A DNA stretch of 64,000 bases from Methanoregulaceae archaeon (GTDB lineage Archaea > Halobacteriota > Methanomicrobia > Methanomicrobiales > Methanospirillaceae), in the NCBI GenBank assembly GCA_021371995.1, contig JAJFVA010000020.1, forward strand, positions 85,701-149,700. Reading direction: 5' to 3'. Every line of letters begins with the position of its first letter. Position 1 is the stretch's first letter. The position numbers and the translations under genes are program-made. Below the pieces are notes generated by a model. It saw nothing but the letters and a program-made list of their open reading frames with translations, was not told the DNA's origin and did not search any database. This document shows, piece by piece, positions 53,571-61,400 of the stretch.

Positions 53571-54383
53571 TCATTTGGCCCGGATCACGGTACCAATCCG
53601 TTCTCCCGCGAGAACACGCCGGATATTGCCGGAATCGTGGCCGTTTATGATGTTCACTTCATGCACATGCTTTGCATCCAGCATGAGCTCGACCACCTTG
53701 GGTTCAAGGACCATGTCCTCCATTTCCATTGCAAGAAGTTCAGTTGCTGTAATATCCGGGATGCAGACAGCATCTTTATCAGTAAATGGATTCCCTGTGA
53801 AGAGACCATCCACATTCTTCACAAGAATCAGGTTCTTTGCGCCGAGAACCTCCGCAGCAAGAAACGCTCCTGTATCAGTGCGATGCGGGGGGATCGAGCC
53901 GATATGTGCCGGCTGCTCATAAAGCCCGTACGGGGGTGTGCCATGAATAACCGGAAGGACACCGAGGTTCATCAGCATGGGGAGTTCGAGAAGGTCAGCA
54001 GTATGGATCCGTGTACCATGGTACGGGGAAAGAAGGATCGATACCATGATTGCGTTCTGTTCGCTGATTTTCCCAGCGAGTTCGGCGAGAACACCGGTCG
54101 GCATCCCGAGATCAAGTCCCACATCGAGGATATGGCGCACCCTGACACCTCCCCCGGTCACCACGAGGATCTGGTTCTCCCGGGAAAGTTCTCCAATCTC
54201 GGTCAGGAGAGGGAGCAGCACTTCCTTTCCATAATCGATAATCCCGTGACCTCCGATCTTCACCACGTTCAGATCAGGCATCATGCGTAGCTGGGTTCGA
54301 CCTTCATAAGCCCTGAGTAACCCCTTCCTTACGAGAGACTCTCCCTGGAGTTTGTTGGCAACTTCAAACCGGTCCCGTTTCAT
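53571..54383 (-). CDS. Molybdenum/tungsten storage protein (MoSto-like)
   Basis: The 270-residue amino-acid-kinase-fold protein resembles MosA/MosB of Azotobacter, which pack polyoxomolybdate or tungstate clusters using ATP. NVVKIGGHGIIDYGKEVLLP, VVTGGGVRVRHI, GMPTGVLAELAGKISEQNA, PPYGLYEQPAHIGSIPPHRT and HVHEVNIINGHDSGNIRRVL follow the MoSto pattern along the whole length. Only one subunit gene is present, against two in Azotobacter, so a homo-oligomer is expected. ATG 54383 has GGGAG at good spacing. UMP kinase is the alternative, but the PPYGL...IPP(H/Y)RTD stretch and neighbours favour storage. Confidence 0.85.
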   Translation of the reverse strand: MKRDRFEVANKLQGESLVRKGLLRAYEGRTQLRMMPDLNVVKIGGHGIIDYGKEVLLPLLTEIGELSRENQILVVTGGGVRVRHILDVGLDLGMPTGVLAELAGKISEQNAIMVSILLSPYHGTRIHTADLLELPMLMNLGVLPVIHGTPPYGLYEQPAHIGSIPPHRTDTGAFLAAEVLGAKNLILVKNVDGLFTGNPFTDKDAVCIPDITATELLAMEMEDMVLEPKVVELMLDAKHVHEVNIINGHDSGNIRRVLAGERIGTVIRAK

Positions 54384-54427
54384 GCAGTCTCCCATAGGTT
54401 TATATCGTTAATGGTTAATACAATATA

Positions 54428-54450
54428 CTGTAAACCAGTTGGTATAACAG
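54428..54450. promoter_or_regulatory. Imperfect palindrome in the divergent MoSto / small-protein promoter
   Basis: CTGTAAACCA and TGGTATAACAG face each other across GT. The half-site TGGTATAACAG is found again, inverted, at 55268-55278 and in part at 49487-49510. The palindrome overlaps the likely core promoters of both the MoSto-MOT1 operon and the gene at 54488, the place for a shared repressor or activator. Confidence 0.55.
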
Positions 54451-54487
54451 ATGTTTTGTTTTACCAATCCTGGGGAGGGGAACAACC

Positions 54488-54703
54488 ATGAAGATGAAGA
54501 TCTATGTCAGAGAGCGGATGAAGGTCCGCGAAGGGGTCAAACAGCCGATGTTCCGGATCGTCGCGGTCACTGGCGGAAACGTCCAGATCGAGCTGACCCA
54601 TTTCAGGAAGTTTGAGATTGAGCAGATCGCGAAGGATGTCGGGGCTGAAGTCGTTTACTTCGAAGAGATCCCTGACGAAGAGAAAGAAAAACAGAAACAC
54701 TAA
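54488..54703 (+). CDS. Small protein of the Mo/W island, unknown
   Basis: The 71-residue protein starts at ATG 54488 with GGGGAGGGG just before it. It is predicted as a small alpha/beta fold: a basic strand MKMKIYVRERMKV, then FRIVAVTGGNVQIELTHFRK, a helix (KFEIEQIAKDVGAEVVYFEE) and a highly charged tail. It has no cysteine, no membrane helix and no signal peptide. It is transcribed divergently from the MoSto-MOT1 operon, and the shared palindrome lies between them. I recognise no family; a metal-handling or regulatory role is only a guess from position. Confidence 0.7.
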   Translation: MKMKIYVRERMKVREGVKQPMFRIVAVTGGNVQIELTHFRKFEIEQIAKDVGAEVVYFEEIPDEEKEKQKH

Positions 54704-54749
54704 TTTCTCTTTTACAACGATAATCATTCACGAAATTCACAATCGATCC

Positions 54750-54771
54750 ATCCCATTCCATAAAATGGGAT
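54750..54771 (+). terminator. Inverted repeat after the small gene at 54488
   Basis: ATCCCATT and AATGGGAT are separated by six bases, forming an eight-base-pair stem 46 bases after the stop. It may be a 3' hairpin or a binding site for the gene at 54915. No T-run follows directly, so a simple terminator is uncertain. Confidence 0.35.
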
Positions 54772-54914
54772 TGGTGAGAGCTCCGTAAGATTCCCAATAG
54801 ATTTTCTATTCTTAGGCGAATTGTTTTTAATAATGTTTTTTCCAAAGGACCTTAAGGAAAGATCACCCTATTCTTTTTCTCTCTCAATGACGATAGTTAC
54901 ATGACAGGTACCAG

Positions 54915-55262
54915 ATGACAACGCTCTCGATCGATATCATCTACGATTCAGTCCTCCGCATCCAGCTCTTCGAAGAGCATGAAATATCGGTGATTTTTTC
55001 GGAGAGAGGGATCCGCATCAGGCTGCCCACCACCCGAAGGCTTGCAGAGTTCCTCGATGTCCCCCATTACTATGTCCTTCCGTATTTTGCGATGATGGAG
55101 CAGGAGGCACTCGTCACCCGTGCGGAACGTGTCGGGATCATGACCACCCCCGCAGGGACCGCGCGATTCCTCGCAATGATGAAAGAGCGCTATGCAGCAG
55201 AAGGGGAGGCAATCCTTGGGCCGAATATCTATGCAGACCTCATGGTGAGGGCAGGGCTCTGA
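54915..55262 (+). CDS. Possible winged-helix-like protein of the Mo/W island, unknown
   Basis: The 115-residue cytoplasmic protein has an N-terminal beta-rich part (TLSIDIIYDSVLRIQLFEEH) and a helical stretch TTRRLAEFLDVPHYYVLPYF followed by MMEQEALVTRAERVG and IMTTPAGTARFLAMM. The order helix, turn, helix, then strand pair could be a winged helix, as in transcription regulators. It lies between the small protein and tupB on the same strand, so a role in metal-responsive control is plausible. No known family is recognised, and DNA binding is not shown. Confidence 0.65.
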   Translation: MTTLSIDIIYDSVLRIQLFEEHEISVIFSERGIRIRLPTTRRLAEFLDVPHYYVLPYFAMMEQEALVTRAERVGIMTTPAGTARFLAMMKERYAAEGEAILGPNIYADLMVRAGL

Positions 55263-55267
55263 TCTTT

Positions 55268-55278
55268 CTGTTATACCA
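55268..55278. promoter_or_regulatory. Inverted copy of the island motif upstream of tupB
   Basis: CTGTTATACCA is the exact complement of the half-site TGGTATAACAG at 54440-54450. It lies about 35 bases before a TATA-like ATTAATATT (55308-55316), which would drive tupBC. In this orientation it cannot itself be the tupB TATA box, so its conservation suggests a regulator site. Confidence 0.5.
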
Positions 55279-55475
55279 GTTGATGAACCAACAGGTAAGC
55301 AGATATCATTAATATTCCTCCATAATCCAATTAGTTACTATTGAATCGCCTGTCATTTGGAGAGTCCTGCCTGGAGACCATTACGAACGCAAGGCAGAGA
55401 GCAGGGTCACCAAACATATTGTTTGCCCACCGGAAGGAAGCGGCCTCGTAATTGAACGGCAGGAGTATCCATGAT

Positions 55476-56162
55476 ATGAGCGAAGTCGTTGAAGGAATCA
55501 TCCAGGCTATCCAGCTGATTGTCTCTCTCGATGAAGAAGTCCTGGAGATCACCGCAAGGTCCCTCCTGATTTCACTTACGGCCACTCTGATAGGTTCACT
55601 GATTGCCATACCCATCGGGGGATTTATTCACTTCAAAGAGTTTGGAGGGAAGAGGGGACTTGTCACTATCATCCAGACACTCTATGCACTCCCGACGGTA
55701 CTCGCCGGCCTCCTTGTCTTCCTTCTCCTCTCCCGCTCGGGCCCGTTCGGCTTCTTTGGCCTGATGTTCACCCCAGCCGGCATGATCATCGGCCAGATCG
55801 TGCTCATCATTCCCCTCATGATCGGCATGACCCTTATCGCACTCTCCGGAGTAAGCCGTACAAAACAGGATACCGTGATATCGCTTGGCGCCACCGAGAC
55901 GCAGACCGTGATCACTATTGTCAAGGAGGCCCGGTTTGCCATCCTTGGCGGGGTCATACTCGGCTTTGGCCGGGCGATCTCAGAAGTCGGGGCAGCGATG
56001 ATGATTGGTGGCAATATCCGGGGCTACACCCGGGTGCTTACCACCGCCATTGCCCTGGAGACCTCGATGGGCAACCTCTCCTTCTCGATTGCGCTTGGGA
56101 TCATCCTCCTTGCCATTGCCATGTTGGTAACGGGAATACTCTTCCTTGTCCAGGAGCGGTGA
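55476..56162 (+). CDS. tupB: Tungstate ABC transporter permease TupB
   Basis: The 228-residue permease starts at ATG 55476, after AGGAG. It has five membrane helices (SLLISLTATLIGSLIAIPIG, VLAGLLVFLLLS, GQIVLIIPLMIGMTLIALSG, FAILGGVILGFGRA, ALGIILLAIAMLVTGILFLV) and the cytoplasmic EAA loop with SLGATETQ and GRAISEVGAAMMIGG. This matches TupB of tungstate importers rather than ModB. Together with TupC and the fused binding lipoprotein it makes a complete importer. The stop is four bases from the tupC start. Confidence 0.9.
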   Translation: MSEVVEGIIQAIQLIVSLDEEVLEITARSLLISLTATLIGSLIAIPIGGFIHFKEFGGKRGLVTIIQTLYALPTVLAGLLVFLLLSRSGPFGFFGLMFTPAGMIIGQIVLIIPLMIGMTLIALSGVSRTKQDTVISLGATETQTVITIVKEARFAILGGVILGFGRAISEVGAAMMIGGNIRGYTRVLTTAIALETSMGNLSFSIALGIILLAIAMLVTGILFLVQER

Positions 56163-56166
56163 GATT

Positions 56167-57252
56167 GTGATCGATTTTGACCAGGTGGTGATGAACTTCG
56201 GCGAAAAAGAGGTATTAAAGGATATCTCGTTCTCGATAAAGAGCGGCGAGATCTTCACCTTCATCGGGCCGAGCGGGTCAGGAAAGACCACCATCCTCCG
56301 CCTCATTGATATGCTGGAACGACCCACCAGCGGGAACATATCCATCGAGGGCACCGATGTCTCTTCGCTGAAGGACCGGGACAGGATTCCTATTAGGAGG
56401 AAGATGAGCATGGTCTTCCAGAAGCCGTCACCACTCAGGGGAACGGTATTTGACAATGTGGCAATCGGGCTCTGGTTCCGGAAAGTCAGCAACGAGGAAA
56501 TAAAGGCGAGGGTGCCCGAAGCACTAGATCTTGTCGGGCTCAAGGGATACGAGAATCGGAAGGCCGGCACCCTTTCTGGCGGAGAGATGCAGAGGGTGGC
56601 TATTGCCCGGGCAGTCTCTACCAAACCGGATATCCTTCTTCTCGATGAGCCTACCGCCAACCTCGACCCCGCCTCTACTGAAAAGATCGAGAGCCTGATC
56701 TCTGCACTCAAGGAACGGTTCGGAATCACCGTTGTCCTCTCCACTCATGACATGGTACAGGGGCAGAGGCTGGCTGACCGGATTGCTGTGGTGATCGATG
56801 GCAGGATCGGCCAGATCGGGACTTCGAAAGAGATCTTCTACCACCCTATGAACAAGGCTGTGGCGAACATGGTAGGGGTCGAGAATATTTTTGAAGGAGT
56901 TGTTGCCACAAACGAGGGGGGGCTGGCTTCAATCGATGTGAATGGTGCTTCAATTATTGCCACGACCCCGCTTCCCACAGGAACCCCGGTAATACTCTAC
57001 ATGCGCCCGGAGGATATAACATTCCATCTGATCGACGGAGTGAAGAGCAGTGCCCGGAATGAATTCACCGGCCGGATCACAAAGGTCCTCCCAATGGGGC
57101 CAAATGCCCGGCTGAAGATCGATGCCGGGGTGAAGCTGACGGCGGTGATCACCCAGCGGTCGTACGAGGAACTTGATCTTGCGCTTGGCAAGGAGATCGG
57201 GCTTGCCTTCAAGGCCAGCGCGATTCACGTGGTGGAACAGCGATCGTCCTGA
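56167..57252 (+). CDS. tupC: Tungstate ABC transporter ATP-binding protein TupC
   Basis: The 361-residue ATPase starts at GTG 56167, preceded by AGGAG; an upstream in-frame TTG at 56146 lies inside tupB. Walker A GPSGSGKT, the Q-loop in MVFQKPS, signature LSGGEMQR, Walker B ILLLDEPTANLD and STHD are intact. After residue 230 a TOBE-type oxyanion-binding region follows (VENIFEGVVATNEGG, MRPEDITFHL, MGPNARLKIDAG), which in relatives may inhibit transport when metal is plentiful. It ends the importer operon, before a T-run. Confidence 0.92.
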   Translation: MIDFDQVVMNFGEKEVLKDISFSIKSGEIFTFIGPSGSGKTTILRLIDMLERPTSGNISIEGTDVSSLKDRDRIPIRRKMSMVFQKPSPLRGTVFDNVAIGLWFRKVSNEEIKARVPEALDLVGLKGYENRKAGTLSGGEMQRVAIARAVSTKPDILLLDEPTANLDPASTEKIESLISALKERFGITVVLSTHDMVQGQRLADRIAVVIDGRIGQIGTSKEIFYHPMNKAVANMVGVENIFEGVVATNEGGLASIDVNGASIIATTPLPTGTPVILYMRPEDITFHLIDGVKSSARNEFTGRITKVLPMGPNARLKIDAGVKLTAVITQRSYEELDLALGKEIGLAFKASAIHVVEQRSS

Positions 57253-57269
57253 TGAGTTGGTGGATTGCG

Positions 57270-57277
57270 TTTTTTTT
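57270..57277 (+). terminator. T-run terminator after tupC
   Basis: Eight T lie 17 bases after the tupC stop. The rest of the 230-base convergent gap to 57483 shows no gene. Confidence 0.5.
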
Positions 57278-57473
57278 AATCATTAACAGGTCTTTTCAGG
57301 CAATGATGATTCCCATGAGCCAGAATTCTCAAGGCTCCTCACCCTCCAAACACAACCAAGCTGAACCGGGATCTTCATACCGGCCTTGCTAACTTCAATC
57401 ACGGTAGAAGATCAGCTTGTTCGTAGAATAGATGTAAGAACCGCTCTATGAGAAGGAAAATAATTGCGGAATA

Positions 57474-57479
57474 AAAAAG
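57474..57479 (-). terminator. T-run terminator after the cohesin gene
   Basis: On the minus strand six T follow the cohesin stop within ten bases. It separates this transcript from the convergent tup operon. Confidence 0.4.
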
Positions 57480-57482
57480 ATG

Positions 57483-58289
57483 TTACCCCTGTTCCTGTTC
57501 TTTCCGCCATGCAATGAATGCACCAACAATCATGGCCCCGATGACGATGACACCTCCAAGGATCCATAACCAGGGAATACTTCCCATATTTTCAGGAGGC
57601 TCAACGGTCGTGGAGAGCCCGGCTTCGTCCGGGGTCATTGTCGCTGTTGTCAACGGTACCTGGACAGTTTCCTGGTCTGCCGCAGGTAATACCTCCCGGG
57701 TTGTGGTGACTACCGGCGATGGCGTGGAAGTTGGTGAAGTCTGGGATTGCGTCACGGAAGATACAGAGGTGCTGCTACCTCCACCTCCTCCGCCTCCTCC
57801 CGAGGGAGTGGTCCCACCAGGCACTGTAACCTGTCCGACAGGCAGAGTGGGCGTTATGAGCCCCCCTCCGTCAGCATCCATATTCACAGACTCGAGCATA
57901 ATCGAAGACGACCCTCCTGAAAGTCCACGAATTTTCAACGCAGCAAGGGGGACCTCAGTCATCCCCGGGTTCACCTGCCGGGAGAGATCCACCCCGCTTA
58001 TCCTCACTGAGCCATCAGTATTCCACGTGGTATTATACAGGGCAGCCCACGAAGGATAGCTGACATCAGAAATTTCCGCCACTGCGGGATTCGAAAACCG
58101 GATAACCAGATCATATCCGGCTAGGCCTGATACTGCATCGTCAAGCACGAGGCTGATTTCAGCGGTCCCACCCTTCTGGACGGTGACCGATGACGGGGTC
58201 ATCCCGATGCTGGCAGCTCCAACCGGAATTAAGAGGAGCAGAGTACAGGCAACCAAGATTAATGCCAAACGAATTGTCTTGTAGTTCAT
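57483..58289 (-). CDS. Membrane-anchored cohesin-domain surface protein
   Basis: The 268-residue protein starts at ATG 58289 after AAGGA. A signal peptide (ALILVACTLLLLIPVGAA) precedes a cohesin-like domain of about 130 residues: VQKGGTAEISLVLDDAVSGL, LAGYDLVIRFSNPAVAEISD, LAALKIRGLSGG and VNMDADGGGLITP. A Gly tract and a Ser/Thr/Pro-rich linker lead to a membrane helix (IPWLWILGGVIVIGAMIVG) and the tail WRKEQ. The VNMDADGG strand is nearly identical to one in the giant neighbour's cohesin domain, so the two are paralogous. It may anchor dockerin proteins. Confidence 0.82.
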   Translation of the reverse strand: MNYKTIRLALILVACTLLLLIPVGAASIGMTPSSVTVQKGGTAEISLVLDDAVSGLAGYDLVIRFSNPAVAEISDVSYPSWAALYNTTWNTDGSVRISGVDLSRQVNPGMTEVPLAALKIRGLSGGSSSIMLESVNMDADGGGLITPTLPVGQVTVPGGTTPSGGGGGGGGSSTSVSSVTQSQTSPTSTPSPVVTTTREVLPAADQETVQVPLTTATMTPDEAGLSTTVEPPENMGSIPWLWILGGVIVIGAMIVGAFIAWRKEQEQG

Positions 58290-58456
58290 GGATCTTTCCT
58301 TAGGTATGGATATGCTTACAATGAGGGGATTTTGGAGGGGAAATGACCGGCCCTCCCGGGGGAAGGTTGTGCCCCGTCCCACTCTGTCTCCAAATGCCTG
58401 TTCTTCGTCGGATGTTTCGGTGATGCACGGTATTCCTCATTGGTTCTTGCATGTTC

Positions 58457-61400
58457 CTAGGGCCGGCTATTCAGAACTTCTTCATACAGGAGAACGACAT
58501 CGTCATAGTCAATCCGCCCGTTACCGTTATAGTCATACGGTTCGATGCCGACATCGAGCTGGTCACGAATCCACTGCATGTTCTCGTAGTAGATGACCAC
58601 ATCATCGTAGTCCAGTCGTCCATTCCCATTGATATCCTCATACCGGGAATCGCCATCAGGATCGGACGGTTCATTGGTCTGGCCGGGGAACGGTTTGACC
58701 AGCGATGTGACCTGGATGTAATCGGCCTTGATTTCGGTATCGGAACTGTAGCTGTTTTGGACGGTGAGTTTTACGGTATAATTGCCGGACTTGTCAAACG
58801 AGGTCTTCGGGTTCTGGAGGGTGCTGTCCACCACTCCATTGTTGTCAAAGTCCCATGCCCAGGACGACCCTGGGGGCACCCCGGTCGAGAGATCTGTGAA
58901 TTCGACGAAGAGCGGCTTGGCCAGGGAAGCTTTCCCGGACGTGACATTTGCAGTGAAGTCAGCCTCTATGGGGACGTAGACAACGATTTCACCCGAGGTA
59001 ATTGCAGCCGGGGTAATGAGGGCTCCTCCGTCTGCATCCATATTGACGTTGGACAGCCTGACGGCACTTGAACCTGTGCTGTCAGCTCGTACCGTGATTG
59101 TGGCAAGGAGCGTACTTCCAGCCCCCGGTTCGACCTGGCTACCAAGATCAACTGCACTGAGCTTGAGTGAATCGCTGGGGACTGAGGGGGTCGTGTTATT
59201 CATGCTGCCCCAACCGGGATACTGGACATCGACTATCTCTGCAACAGACACAGTATCGAGCGTCACCCGAAGGTCATATCCGGAAAGACCTTCAGGGAGA
59301 GAGGTGACCCACACTTCATAGGCCGACGTAGAGCCATTGGCCACTGGTTGTGTGGCAGGAGTGAGATACACAATCCTGTCGCCGACAGGCTGAGAGAATG
59401 GCACCAGCTTGATCGAAGCGATCTTTTTCACAGCCTTTGTACCGGAGACATTCTGGCCTGCCAGACGGAGCGGCCAGTTATTATTGGTATCAGGAATCAG
59501 CGTTCCGTTCAGGGTATTTGCAACGATGTAGTTGTTGCTCCGTACGGTATCCCTGCTGTCGAATGTGTAATTGACACCATCCGTACCCGTAATGGTGATG
59601 TTGTATCCTGTTAGTGCCTTCGTTTCATTATATGCATTGCTCGAATGCTGATCGGCGTCATCCACAAATCCGCAGAGGAACCAGAGCGGCATGCCACCCC
59701 ATAACCGTCCACTGCCATCGGTATAGGTTGCAGCGTGATCTGCACCGAACTGGCAGGCGAGTGCCTGCTCGAAGTACGTCTTGCTGATGGTAGCCTGAAG
59801 TCCACCGACAGCACTGCCATCCAGGTCAAGGGTCCAGTCGCTGGAAGGTTCCGAGTAGATCTTGATTGTGGTGATATACTTGGAGGATAATCCGGCGCAG
59901 GATGGATAGAAAATGCTGTCCTGGTAGTAGAAGTGGTGGTAGTTGGGCGGCAAAGTCTGATTCATGTCCCACTGACCGTAGACATGGTCATCGGGAGTGA
60001 AAAAGAGCCGCATGCCGTCGGTATAATAGGGCACGTACTGGCCGTCACCCCACCATGCCAGGATCGCATCGCCCTGCCGGGCCTGGACCGAGGGATCGGT
60101 ATATACCGACGAATAGGGGAGCGTTGTCTCATAGCCATCGCTTGCGATGAGCTTTATCTCGGTTCCGGAACCCATCCCGCCAACCAGGCTACAGAGATCA
60201 CTGATGCGGGAACCTTTCACTGCATTTGCAATCTTGAATCCGCCAGGATAGGTCTCTTCCGGGTCCCAGATATTGGAGGGGTTACCGGTAATGGCCTCGA
60301 ACCGGTATACCGTTGCGCCATCACCGATGACCGGGAGGTGTGCCTCCATCCACTGGTATGTCACATTGGTCTCGTTGATAATCGTGACCCCGTCAGATCC
60401 ATACTTGATGATGTGAAGCGGTGCGGCGGTCTGGACAGAGGCAAAATCGGTAAGTTCGATTTCAGCAATATTCCCTATGCTGTTACTCCCTGTTGCTCCA
60501 GCCCCAACGAGGCGAAGCGGCCATGGCGGGTGGCTCCCTTCGGTTGGCAGGGCAGTGCCGTTCAGGGTATTCGCGATAATATAATCATTGCTTCCTGCAA
60601 TCGGTCCGCTCTGGAACTCCTTGGAATATCCATCGCCGGCCTTTATGATGACCTTGTAACCAGCCGCAGCAGCATCGTCATCGAATGCATTCACTCCAGC
60701 CGGAATCCGGTCATCCACCCATGCAATGACCCGCCAGAGCGGGATACCGGAATAGGCATTTCCGCTGCCATCGGTGTAGGTTGCCGTATTGGCGGCAATC
60801 CATTCCTCAAGCTCGGACTGGGGAACGACATCACTGATCTTACCCTTCAGGCTGAGGCTGTATGCTCCCGGGGGGTATGCCGGGAGCCCTTCAAGGCGGA
60901 TCGTTGTGATGTTCGACACCCGCTGACCGGTGGATGTGGTTGCCGGTCCGACAAGTTTGAGCTGTCCGTTACTACCGGAAAGGGGTGTTCCGTTCAGGGT
61001 GTTGGCGACAATATACCCATTGTTATGGCTCACATTCAGGCTCGCAAACGTTCTGTTATAGCCGTCTCCGGCAATAACCCGGACCGTGTACCCGGTTACA
61101 TTGGCCCGGGTATCATTGAAAGTCCAGTGGCTGGAAGTCTCGATGTCATCGACTGCACCCACGAGATCCCAGAGCGGGACACCGGTCCAGACGCTGCCAC
61201 TTCCGTCAGTATAGGTTACGCTATGGTGACAGACAATCGCTTGTTCGAAGTACTCCTGGGTGATGACATCGATAACATCTCCTTCCATCGTAAGGGTCCA
61301 TCCCTCGGAGGGCTGGGGCATCCCGGTGAGCTCTATCGAGGTGATGTTCCCGACCTGTTGCCCGCCGAACACCGATGATCCCTTCAGGTGGAGCGGCCAG

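Noticed and set aside
59933..61378. 481-codon plus-strand frame inside the giant gene
   Set aside because: It is antisense to the repeated modules; its length follows from their biased codon use, and the product resembles nothing.
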